A DNA stretch of 5,363 nucleotides from Thermodesulfobacteriota bacterium (GTDB lineage: Bacteria; Desulfobacterota; Syntrophobacteria; BM002), in assembly GCA_947259475.1 (NCBI GenBank), contig CAMYLW010000339.1:1-5363 (forward strand), written 5' to 3'. The translations under genes and the position numbers were made by a program. The stretch's first letter is position 1; every line of letters starts with the position of its first letter. The notes below the pieces were generated by a model that was given only the letters and a program-made list of their open reading frames with translations, had not been told where the DNA came from and searched no databases. Positions 1-5,356 of this stretch are shown piece after piece.

Positions 1-8
1 CAAACGTA

Positions 9-13
9 GAGGG
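9..13 (+). promoter_or_regulatory. Ribosome-binding site of the AsmA gene
   Basis: GAGGG lies five bases upstream of the ATG at 19, a good match in sequence and spacing. It fixes the start of the AsmA gene. No promoter can be judged because the window begins eight bases earlier. Confidence 0.6.
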
Positions 14-18
14 AATCA

Positions 19-1347
19 ATGTTGCCGAAGAAGTATAAAAAGCCGGCTCTCATATTGGGCGGGCTGGTTTTAATATTTTTCATACTTGTTTTGTTTGTCC
101 GGCTCTACTTTACCGGCGAACTCATCGCGGCCATGATCACGCCCCCTTTGGAACATTATCTGCACCGTAACGTGACTTTGGCAGAGGCTAAAGTTGGTTT
201 TCGCGGTTTTCGCGTAAAGGGGTTGGAGATACGAAAGGAAGGTGCTCATGCACCTTTGCTCAAGGGCGAAAAGCTTGAGCTTCGATGGAAATTCAAGGAA
301 CTACTAAAAGGTAGGGTCGTCATCCACACCCTCGTATTTACCAGGCCGGAGATCACCCTTGTCCGGCAGAAAGACGGATCGTTGAACATTGCCGATCTCC
401 TACCGGAGATGGCCAAGGCGGAAAAGACTGCCCCTGCCAGAAAGAAACATAACAGAAAGCCCGCAGGTGTCCCCCTTTTTATTACCTTGCTTGCTATGCA
501 AGATGCGCGACTGAACTTCGTGGATCTTTCTCAGCAGCCCCAAGCAACCTTAAAAGTAAGCAGAATCAGATCGCGCCTCACGGACTTTTCAACCGCCGCC
601 CCCATTCCGTTCGAGATAGAGGGGCAAGTCCAGGGAGCAGAAGAAAGATCTCTTATCATCAATGGAACGTATGACCTTGCCAAAGATACTCTGAAAGGGA
701 AGGTAGATCTCCAAGGGATCGACCTTGCCATTCTGAGTCCTTTTGTTGCCAGCAATCCCCCTGACCTTATTCAGCAGGGTAAATTGACCATGGAAGCATC
801 CATGGCAGCAGAGGCTTTCGACCACTTCTTGACCCAAGGCAGCCTGGCCCTTAGCGGGCTCAAAATAAAAAAAGACAAAAGACTTACAGAGACCCTCGAG
901 ATTGAAGCCGGTTTTCAACTGGATGCAGTTCGCTCCCAGCAGACCCTTGAAATAGGCAATCTTGATCTCGTGCTTAATGGTCAGAAAGCCAAGATCCAGG
1001 GCATTCTTACTCAGTGGCAGCAAAGGCCTCACCTCGACTTCACTTTGAATTCGCCTCAAATAAAACTGGATGAACTCCTGGCACTATTTTCCGGGACACC
1101 ATCTCCAACCGAAGAACCCAAGGCGGACGCCGGACAACAAGCGGCACAGGATAAGCATTTAGCTGAAAATGTGGTGCCAGGACCCGGCTCTGAGTCAGCA
1201 TCGCCCCCGGTTCCAACCGAACCGACGAAGAAATCTGAGGGACCACCAGAAAAGTCTGAGGTGAAAACCGAATCCACCCCTGGTACTGATCAAAGTAAAG
1301 AAGTGAGATTCATCTGGATTGGTTCTTATACAATAAACTGGTTGTAA
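19..1347 (+). CDS. AsmA-family envelope protein, N-terminal part (frame broken before its C-terminal domain)
   Basis: The 442-residue product begins with a basic stretch (residues 4-8, KKYKK) and one hydrophobic segment (about residues 9-29). This is an inner-membrane anchor with the rest in the periplasm. After it comes the AsmA-type pattern of amphipathic beta strands (about 45-125, then 150-355), including the LVFTRPEITLV and DGSLNIADLLP stretches typical of this family. AsmA-like proteins are elongated beta-groove proteins linked to envelope assembly or lipid transfer between membranes; that role is family knowledge, and the cargo here is unknown. Residues about 359-428 form a linker rich in Pro, Glu, Lys, Ser and Thr. 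The last residues after about 430 look out of frame: the expected next AsmA strand is read in the other frame and continues into the gene at 1353. A GAGGG ribosome site at 9-13, five bases before the ATG, supports the start. Family membership is fairly sure; the stop at 1345-1347 is probably not the native end. Confidence 0.85.
   Translation: MLPKKYKKPALILGGLVLIFFILVLFVRLYFTGELIAAMITPPLEHYLHRNVTLAEAKVGFRGFRVKGLEIRKEGAHAPLLKGEKLELRWKFKELLKGRVVIHTLVFTRPEITLVRQKDGSLNIADLLPEMAKAEKTAPARKKHNRKPAGVPLFITLLAMQDARLNFVDLSQQPQATLKVSRIRSRLTDFSTAAPIPFEIEGQVQGAEERSLIINGTYDLAKDTLKGKVDLQGIDLAILSPFVASNPPDLIQQGKLTMEASMAAEAFDHFLTQGSLALSGLKIKKDKRLTETLEIEAGFQLDAVRSQQTLEIGNLDLVLNGQKAKIQGILTQWQQRPHLDFTLNSPQIKLDELLALFSGTPSPTEEPKADAGQQAAQDKHLAENVVPGPGSESASPPVPTEPTKKSEGPPEKSEVKTESTPGTDQSKEVRFIWIGSYTINWL
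1297..1331 (+). other. Frameshift site inside the AsmA gene
   Basis: Up to about 1302-1308 the upstream frame is sensible (STPGTDQSKEVR). After that, the sensible frame is the one starting at 1308, read as IHLDWFLYNKLVV and running straight into the AsmA C-terminal motif. That frame has a TAA at 1296-1298, so the switch must occur downstream of it. Moving between the frames needs one extra base (or two fewer) in the DNA. For example, one added base after the AG at 1306-1307 would give KEVRIHLDW with no other change. No canonical slippery heptamer is visible, so a mutation or sequencing indel is more likely than programmed frameshifting. Confidence 0.7.
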
Positions 1348-1352
1348 GTAAT

Positions 1353-2138
1353 GTGGACTGCCAGCTTATCCTCCAAAACGGCAAGCTTCGAGTGGAACCG
1401 CTGTCAGCATCACTTTATGGTGGTGCACTAGGAGGAAGTGTGAAGGGTGATGTAGAGTCGCCGGGCCCGCCCTTTCAATCCGTCGTTTACGCTGAGAATA
1501 TACTCCTGGACGAGATCATAGCTACTTTTTTGCCACAAACGAAGGGGAGTTGGTCAGGTAATGTTAACCTGATCTCTCGAGCAGAGGGGAGTGGCGCTGA
1601 TCTGTCCGCACTTCAGTCCCGCATATATTTGAACATCAATGAGGCAGAGTTCTCCGGACATCCCCTCTTTGTCAAGCTTGCAGAGTTGTTCCAAGCGGAG
1701 GATCTCCAACAGCTACGCTTCTCCCAGGTCACTGCAAGGGTGCTTACCAGCGAGGGAATTGCCACTCTCAAGAGGTTCCATCTGGTGGGGCCAATAGTCC
1801 AAGCAGAAGGTACTGGCACCGCGAATCTACTGGACAAAAAGCTTGACTTGCATCTGTCCCTCCAGATCCGAGCTCAGTATGTTGGCAAAATCCCGCCGCT
1901 TCGGGATATAGCAACCAAGATTGCCGACAAACATGGTTTCGTTCAGCTCCCTCTCACTGTGACCGGCACCATTGATGAACCAGTATATGGGCTGGATCAG
2001 CGCTGGTTGAATAAAATTGCCAAAAGGTTCGGGGTGAAGCAGGGGAAAAAGCTTAAGAAGAAGCAGCCTGCCAAGCCGCCTCTAAACCAACAAAAACAGA
2101 AGCAACTCAAGGAAGACTTAGAAAAACTTGTCCAGTGA
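1353..2138 (+). CDS. AsmA-family protein, C-terminal domain (continuation of the preceding gene in a shifted frame)
   Basis: The 261 residues match the conserved C-terminal region of AsmA proteins: LQNGKLRVEPLSASLYGG at the start, then the strand-rich GDVESPGPPFQSVVYAENI region and a LTVTGTIDEPVYGLD closing motif. The tail (from about residue 225) is very rich in Lys and Gln. The first codon is GTG, only five bases after the upstream TAA, with no good ribosome site of its own. The same frame stays open back to 1299 and gives homologous-looking sequence there (IHLDWFLYNKLVVSNV), so the GTG is almost certainly internal to a longer protein. Joined to the upstream part, the protein would be about 705 residues, a normal length for a large AsmA-like protein. 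It has no signal peptide or membrane anchor of its own, so as a separate polypeptide it would not reach the periplasm. Either the gene is a recent pseudogene or the sequence has an indel error. Confidence 0.8.
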   Translation: MDCQLILQNGKLRVEPLSASLYGGALGGSVKGDVESPGPPFQSVVYAENILLDEIIATFLPQTKGSWSGNVNLISRAEGSGADLSALQSRIYLNINEAEFSGHPLFVKLAELFQAEDLQQLRFSQVTARVLTSEGIATLKRFHLVGPIVQAEGTGTANLLDKKLDLHLSLQIRAQYVGKIPPLRDIATKIADKHGFVQLPLTVTGTIDEPVYGLDQRWLNKIAKRFGVKQGKKLKKKQPAKPPLNQQKQKQLKEDLEKLVQ

Positions 2139-2145
2139 GATAGTG

Positions 2146-2175
2146 CCGGAATAGTGGGATACTGGAATAGTGGAG
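2146..2175. repeat. Two-copy tandem repeat around GGAATAGTGG, left member of an intergenic repeat pair
   Basis: GGAATAGTGG occurs exactly at 2148-2157 and again at 2164-2173, a 16-base period, just after the AsmA stop. A related sequence in the opposite orientation lies at 2283-2304 (CCAACGTTCCAACATTCC core). Its reverse complement matches 2148-2165 at 12 of 18 positions, with some differences compatible with G-U pairing in RNA. The pair brackets about 110 bases. I see no coding content in these repeats. Confidence 0.55.
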
Positions 2176-2282
2176 GTATGGGAAATAATCTTTGTCTACG
2201 CAGACAGGAAAAACATTGAGACTGCCCAGAATAAACTTAGATTCATTCCTGGCTCTTATCACCCATCTAGTTGAGATCTAAA

Positions 2283-2304
2283 CCCAACGTTCCAACATTC
2301 CAAA
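2283..2304. repeat. CCAACRTTCC-type repeat, right member of the intergenic repeat pair
   Basis: Two near-identical units, CCAACGTTCC (2284-2293) and CCAACATTCC (2293-2302), overlap by one base. On the opposite strand they read GGAATGTTGG and GGAACGTTGG, resembling the GGAATAGTGG units at 2148-2173. The arrangement suggests a degenerate inverted repeat. The arms are too diverged to claim a stable stem. Confidence 0.5.
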
Positions 2305-2570
2305 CAGAGAAACCCCGACAAACCATCGCGCTGCTTGACTCACCGCCACCTAGTGTCCCCTCCAGTTGTTCTGGGATCTCAACTGGCCTCACTCAATTCC
2401 CTGGATTTTCGGAAGAAAAAGTGGTAAGCAACCTATGGGTTGTGGAAGTTTTCACCAGCAGTAAACTTTACCCTAATGTTGCCTACCGCACAAAGAAAAC
2501 CGTAGACTCCGCCGCCTTCTGGGACCCTGGTTGTCGAGGAGGCGGTGAATATCTGCAGGCGAAGCTACTC

Positions 2571-3479
2571 ATGGCAAAGCGTACTTCATTTTTCCTTCTC
2601 CTGACCATCCTGATCACCGGGGCAATAGTGGCCTTGGTCGTGTGGAAGTGGGATGTGCTGGTTGAAAGAATCTCAGAGGAGAAGGTCGATGCCGAAAGGC
2701 ATGCCTGGATGGAGCGAACCAGAGAACTCGAAAGTATCATCATTGAGATGCAGCAGGGTACGGAACCGAAGCCGTTGCGCCCGGCGGAACGCTTACGTCA
2801 GGTTTTTGGCCCTTCATCTCCTCTGGCAAAAGGAGCTTCGCCAAGAACTATGAAATGTGTGGAGCTGGAAAAATCACTCCGCGCCTTCTGCCAATACCTA
2901 GATGCCGGTGAAACCTTCCGCTCTCAGAAGACTTACCGCGACAGTTGGGCTCTTTTGATGGATATTCTCGCCACACTTGAGAGGAAGCCTCCAACCATAA
3001 GCGCGGAAGCATACCGACTTTCGATCATAATTGAGAATAGCTATTTTTTCTTTCGGTTACTGAGAAGGGAAAAGATGGGCATTGTTCGCGAGGTGCTCCA
3101 GTATGAATCAGATCTGGCAGAGCCCCTCATGGGTGTCCTGTACCACTGGCTCATGAGTGGACGGAGCTGCGACAAGCCGCCATCTTCTGCATCCAATTTG
3201 GATATCATGTACCGCTACGCCGGATTTTTTCTCAACACCTTGGGAGGCCATTCTTATCTGTACCGGCGAGACTCCAGAATTAGCCTGTTGACCATTTATT
3301 ACTCCATTCTTGTTATTCACGAGGCTAATTTACGGGGTTTCAACGAAGTGGGCCTGGATCTTCGCTTCTTCCTCCCCTTGATTTTTGGCGAGATTCAGAG
3401 CCGCAATGATCTCTTATACGCCGAGGACTATTTGCAGACCCTAACCGATCTCCAACTACAGTACTTCCGTATAGAGTGA
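2571..3479 (+). CDS. Unrecognised protein with one N-terminal membrane anchor
   Basis: I do not recognise this 302-residue protein. A short basic start (MAKRT) is followed by a hydrophobic segment (residues about 7-25), fitting a signal anchor in the inner membrane with the bulk probably outside the cytoplasm. Residues about 28-62 are strongly charged and may form a short helix or coiled coil. After a Pro-rich link, residues about 95-302 are mostly predicted helix, rich in Leu, Tyr, Phe and Arg, with three Cys (100, 108 and about 200). No catalytic motif or repeat stands out. I chose ATG 2571 because it places the hydrophobic segment at the N-terminus. The frame is open back to TTG 2271, which would add 100 residues without recognisable features and bury the anchor. 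The ribosome site is weak (AGG at 2557-2559; a better GAGGAGG at about 2536-2543 is too far). Flanking gaps suggest a separate unit from the genes on either side. Confidence 0.7.
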   Translation: MAKRTSFFLLLTILITGAIVALVVWKWDVLVERISEEKVDAERHAWMERTRELESIIIEMQQGTEPKPLRPAERLRQVFGPSSPLAKGASPRTMKCVELEKSLRAFCQYLDAGETFRSQKTYRDSWALLMDILATLERKPPTISAEAYRLSIIIENSYFFFRLLRREKMGIVREVLQYESDLAEPLMGVLYHWLMSGRSCDKPPSSASNLDIMYRYAGFFLNTLGGHSYLYRRDSRISLLTIYYSILVIHEANLRGFNEVGLDLRFFLPLIFGEIQSRNDLLYAEDYLQTLTDLQLQYFRIE

Positions 3480-3490
3480 CGGAATCTGGC

Positions 3491-3588
3491 GATTTTAGAT
3501 TTTAGAATGCAGATTTTAGATTTAAGAGCTCAATACTCGCGGTAAGGAATAGCATGCAGCCTCAATCTGCAATCTACAATCATAAATC
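3491..3588. repeat. Long imperfect inverted repeat built from GATTTTAGA / GCAGATT units
   Basis: The left arm (3491-3516) and the reverse complement of the right arm (3563-3588) agree at 21 of 26 positions, separated by 46 bases. Each arm is itself made of short direct repeats: GATTTTAGA-like units in the left arm, which continue to about 3525, and CAATCT-type units in the right arm. If transcribed, the arms could form a long AT-rich hairpin after the gene that ends at 3479. There is no T-run after the right arm, so it is not a standard intrinsic terminator. Confidence 0.7.
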
Positions 3589-3598
3589 ATACAAAGAC

Positions 3599-3620
3599 TG
3601 GCCTTAAGGGCCAAGTTTTC
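3599..3620 (+). terminator. Small GC-rich hairpin followed by TTTT, possible weak terminator
   Basis: TGGCC (3599-3603), a five-base loop and GGCCA (3609-3613) form a perfect five-pair stem. It can extend with a bulge through ACT and AGT on the flanks. TTTT follows at 3616-3619. The stem is short and the T-run is brief, so termination would be weak. It lies 120-140 bases past the stop at 3479 and about 50 bases before the DUF1566 start. Confidence 0.3.
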
Positions 3621-3662
3621 GATGTTGAATGAAACCAATGATACGGTTTTGGGCTACCTAAC

Positions 3663-3669
3663 GGAGGAA
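3663..3669 (+). promoter_or_regulatory. Strong ribosome-binding site that decides the DUF1566 start
   Basis: GGAGGAA sits just before the ATG at 3673, with five bases between GGAGG and ATG. The alternative in-frame ATG at 3622 has no comparable site and would add 17 residues unlike the family. This site argues clearly for the start at 3673. Confidence 0.7.
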
Positions 3670-3672
3670 CTT

Positions 3673-4083
3673 ATGGCGACTAGATTCATTGACAATGGCG
3701 ATGGCACTGTGACTGATAGGGAGACCAATCTCATCTGGCAGAAAGGCACAGCCCCGGAGCGGGATACCTGGCCAGAAGCAGAAAAGTATATCCAGCAGTT
3801 GAACGAAGCTGGTTTTGCTGGTCATAATGACTGGCGTCTCCCCAACAATGAGGAATTATCATCCCTTATCCTCTCTCGAGAGACCAGCCAGCGTCTTTAT
3901 TTAGATCCGATATTTGGTTCGGAGCGCTGTTTCTGGAGCTCGACCACCCGCGGCCACCACGTGGCCTGCTACATTGACTTTTACTATGGCGGGGTGTACC
4001 GATTCGAAGAAAACTATGTCAACCATTCGGTGCGTGCAGTGCGTGGGGAGATGACAAAAGGTGCGGAGGAGACAGCCGCATAG
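3673..4083 (+). CDS. Stand-alone DUF1566 (Lcl C-terminal-like) domain protein
   Basis: The 136 residues are almost entirely one DUF1566 domain. RFIDNGDGTVTDRETNLIWQK (residues 4-24) is the family's characteristic opening. NDWRLPNNEEL (52-62) is its central WRLP motif, and FWSST (87-91) through SVRAVRG (119-125) is its closing block. DUF1566 domains occur in lipoproteins and surface proteins and are thought to have a C-type-lectin or formylglycine-enzyme-like fold; no enzymatic role is established. With the start at 3673 there is no signal peptide, lipobox or membrane segment, so this copy should stay in the cytoplasm unless exported another way. A longer start at 3622 would not add a signal peptide either. 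Between the FWSST and VRAVRG blocks many residues are Tyr, His, Arg, Asp or Asn (92-118), as is common for the binding face in this fold. The partner is unknown. The family call is firm; the function is open. Confidence 0.88.
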   Translation: MATRFIDNGDGTVTDRETNLIWQKGTAPERDTWPEAEKYIQQLNEAGFAGHNDWRLPNNEELSSLILSRETSQRLYLDPIFGSERCFWSSTTRGHHVACYIDFYYGGVYRFEENYVNHSVRAVRGEMTKGAEETAA

Positions 4084-4092
4084 CTTTATGCG
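4077..4092 (+). other. Perfect six-pair hairpin across the DUF1566 stop codon
   Basis: CGCATA (4077-4082) and TATGCG (4087-4092) pair around a GCTT loop, and the TAG stop codon at 4081-4083 lies in the left arm and loop. There is no T-run afterwards, so I do not call it a terminator. It may be chance. Confidence 0.3.
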
Positions 4093-4123
4093 ACGCGCCG
4101 ACGCTGTGAGAGAAGAATCATGA

Positions 4124-4180
4124 TCTCCGCGTCTCCGTGTCTCCCGATCTCCGTGTCGTTTTTTCTTCGCCTCTCCGTGT
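4124..4180. repeat. Degenerate direct repeats of TCTCCGTGTC
   Basis: TCTCCGCG (4124-4131), TCTCCGTGTC (4132-4141), TCTCCCGA (4140-4147), TCTCCGTGTC (4148-4157) and TCTCCGTGT (4172-4180) form an irregular array in the gap before cobO. The strand is strongly pyrimidine-rich and includes two T-runs (4159-4164 and 4188-4193). There is no dyad, so this differs from the repeats in the other gaps. On the other strand the unit reads GACACGGAGA. Spacing is too irregular and units too short for a CRISPR array. Confidence 0.65.
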
Positions 4181-4207
4181 ATTTATCTTTTTTAGGGCTA
4201 GAAAATA

Positions 4208-4723
4208 ATGAAAGGTTACGTCCAAGTCTATACCGGTGATGGTAAGGGCAAAACCACCGCTGCCATCGGTCTGGCCATCAGAGCTCTAGGCGCCGGTTGG
4301 CGGGTCTTCTTCGCCCAATTTTTGAAAGCCGGAGAATACAGTGAACATAAGGCCTTAGCACAATTCTCAGATCATCTCACCATCAGGACCTACGGGAGAA
4401 ATGTTTTCATAAAGGGAGAGCCCGAAGAGGAAGATCGAAGGTTGGCCCAGGAAGCCTACCAGGAGATCGCTGAAATTCTTGCTTCTGGGCATCACCGCTT
4501 AGTGATTCTTGATGAAGCGAATGTGGCTGTTCATTATGGCCTGATAACGGTTGACCAAATTCTCGATCTCATTGACCGGAGGGCTGAGGGAGTTGAATTG
4601 CTCATCACTGGCCGCTATGCCCATTCTCGCCTGATTGAGCGCGCCGATCTGGTCACCGAAATGCGTGGAGTCAAACACTACTTCGATCGAGGCATAAAGG
4701 CCCGGGTGGGAGTGGAGAAATGA
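4208..4723 (+). CDS. cobO: Cob(I)yrinic acid a,c-diamide adenosyltransferase
   Basis: This CobO/CobA(BtuR)-type enzyme uses ATP to attach the 5'-deoxyadenosyl group to the cobalt of reduced corrinoids in the cytoplasm, serving both synthesis and salvage of adenosylcobalamin. The 171-residue product has the family's P-loop near the N-terminus (GDGKGKTT, residues 10-17), the ALGAGWRVFFAQFLK stretch (26-40), the Walker-B-like VILDEAN (99-105), ITGRYA (133-138) and the C-terminal EMRGVKHYFDRGIKARVGVE block (151-170). It is somewhat shorter than the roughly 200-residue enterobacterial enzyme because it starts almost at the P-loop, which is common in other phyla. The ATG at 4208 has only a modest AGGG (4194-4197) about ten bases upstream. 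cobU follows after 84 bases on the same strand, so co-transcription is likely. I see no cobalamin riboswitch in the 124 bases upstream. The assignment is firm and unrelated to the PduO and EutT families. Confidence 0.95.
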   Translation: MKGYVQVYTGDGKGKTTAAIGLAIRALGAGWRVFFAQFLKAGEYSEHKALAQFSDHLTIRTYGRNVFIKGEPEEEDRRLAQEAYQEIAEILASGHHRLVILDEANVAVHYGLITVDQILDLIDRRAEGVELLITGRYAHSRLIERADLVTEMRGVKHYFDRGIKARVGVEK

Positions 4724-4787
4724 AGGTTTCAGGTGTCGGGTGTCAGCAAGAAAGACATAGAAGCTGAAACCTGAACACTGAAACCTT
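4723..4787. repeat. Imperfect inverted repeat of GGTTTCAG / GGTGTCAG units between cobO and cobU
   Basis: The left arm (4723-4747) and the reverse complement of the right arm (4763-4787) agree at 20 of 25 positions, with a 15-base A-rich loop. The outer ten positions (AAGGTTTCAG and CTGAAACCTT) pair perfectly. Both arms consist of short near-repeats of the form GGTKTCAG. The element starts on the last base of the cobO stop codon and ends about 20 bases before cobU. In a cobO-cobU transcript it would form a hairpin. It has no T-run, so transcript stabilisation or partial attenuation is more plausible than termination; this is inference. Confidence 0.75.
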
Positions 4788-4807
4788 AGTCATGATAGAA
4801 GTGTTCT

Positions 4808-5323
4808 ATGAAAAGGATAACCTTGGTAACCGGGGGTAGCAGAAGCGGCAAGAGTAAACACGCCCTGGAACTCGCGGCCTCTTATAATAACAAAGCCTTC
4901 ATCGCCACTGCCGAAGCCACAGATGATGAGATGCAGGCCCGCATCGAGCGCCACCGACGCGAACGGGATCCCTCCTTCCACACTTGGGAGGAACCGGTTG
5001 ACCTGGAGATGGCTTTAAAATCATTGCCGGAAGAAACCGAGGTGGCGGTACTCGATTGTATAACAGTTTGGCTTGGCAACCTTTTTTATCGCGAGAAAAT
5101 CACTGATGGGACTTGTCCAGAAATCGATGCTTTCTTGGACATTCTCGAGGCCCCGCCCTGCCATCTCATCTTGGTCACAAATGAGGTTGGGATGGGGGTT
5201 ATTCCCGCGGACGGTGCCACTCGTCTCTTCCGCGACACTGCGGGCAGTATCAACCAGATTCTAGCCGAACTAGCTCACGAGGTTATTTTCTCGGTCAGTG
5301 GAATTCTCCTCCGAGTAAAATGA
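4808..5323 (+). CDS. cobU: Bifunctional adenosylcobinamide kinase / adenosylcobinamide-phosphate guanylyltransferase
   Basis: CobU phosphorylates adenosylcobinamide and transfers GMP from GTP onto the product, giving adenosylcobinamide-GDP, the substrate that CobS joins to alpha-ribazole. The 171-residue protein is of normal length. Visible motifs are the P-loop GGSRSGKS (residues 9-16), the RHRRERD block with His49 in the position of the guanylylated histidine, VLDCITVWLGNL (81-92), and the signature VTNEVGMGVIPADGATR (123-139) followed by LFRDTAGSINQILA (140-153). All expected active-site features are present, so the enzyme should be functional. The ATG at 4808 has no strong ribosome site; translation may depend on the transcript from cobO, 84 bases upstream. 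The right-edge ribosome site suggests the operon continues, perhaps with cobT, cobS or cobC, which cannot be seen here. The archaeal CobY type is excluded by these motifs. Confidence 0.96.
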   Translation: MKRITLVTGGSRSGKSKHALELAASYNNKAFIATAEATDDEMQARIERHRRERDPSFHTWEEPVDLEMALKSLPEETEVAVLDCITVWLGNLFYREKITDGTCPEIDAFLDILEAPPCHLILVTNEVGMGVIPADGATRLFRDTAGSINQILAELAHEVIFSVSGILLRVK

Positions 5324-5350
5324 TCTAAAATGCCTAAATTGAAATGAGGC

Positions 5351-5356
5351 AAGGAG
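5351..5356 (+). promoter_or_regulatory. Ribosome-binding site for a gene starting just beyond the window
   Basis: AAGGAG is followed by seven bases up to the window end, an ideal distance for a start codon at about 5364. An ATG at 5344 is also open to the edge but overlaps this site and has no ribosome site of its own. The sequence 5331-5351 can pair weakly (TGCCT with AGGCA), partly touching the site. Confidence 0.4.

Larger units (their letters stand above)
2139..2570. other. 432-base gap without a convincing gene
   Basis: Besides the repeat pair at 2146-2175 and 2283-2304, the gap has a small perfect hairpin at 2193-2206 (TGTCT, loop ACGC, AGACA) with no following T-run, so it is not a terminator. 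A possible sigma70-like promoter is TTGAGA at 2216-2221 and TAGATT at 2238-2243 with a 16-base spacer; the -10 match is weak. From 2271 (TTG) to 2570 the frame of the downstream gene is free of stops. Its translation is rich in Pro, Ser and Thr, has no recognisable motif and includes the repeat at 2283-2304. I therefore read it as non-coding, with doubt. Confidence 0.5.

Noticed and set aside
589..1059. 156-residue open frame on the minus strand
   Set aside because: It lies wholly inside the well-supported AsmA gene, has no family-like motif, and its sequence is what an opposite-strand shadow gives.
1040..1277. Two overlapping minus-strand frames across the AsmA linker
   Set aside because: They reflect the biased composition of the Pro/Glu/Ser linker on the other strand and have no ribosome site or recognisable domain.
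1291..1308. Programmed -1 frameshift signal in the AsmA gene
   Set aside because: The A-rich stretch does not fit the X-XXY-YYZ heptamer in the upstream frame, and slipping at the AAA codon would run into the TAA at 1296.
2483..2743. 86-residue minus-strand frame over the start of the unknown membrane protein
   Set aside because: It is antisense to the anchor and charged region of the + strand gene and shows no domain or ribosome site.
3622..3672. Earlier in-frame ATG for the DUF1566 protein
   Set aside because: It lacks a ribosome site, and the conserved domain starts at the ATG at 3673, which has a strong GGAGGAA site.
4124..4180. CRISPR array
   Set aside because: The units are about 10 bases, degenerate, and unevenly spaced with no spacer-like unique segments of constant length.
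5073..5264. 63-residue + strand frame inside cobU
   Set aside because: It overlaps conserved CobU motifs in another frame and is a shadow.
5330..5346. Tiny five-codon frame after cobU
   Set aside because: It is too short to support and has no ribosome site; the AAGGAG at 5351 points to a gene beyond the edge instead.
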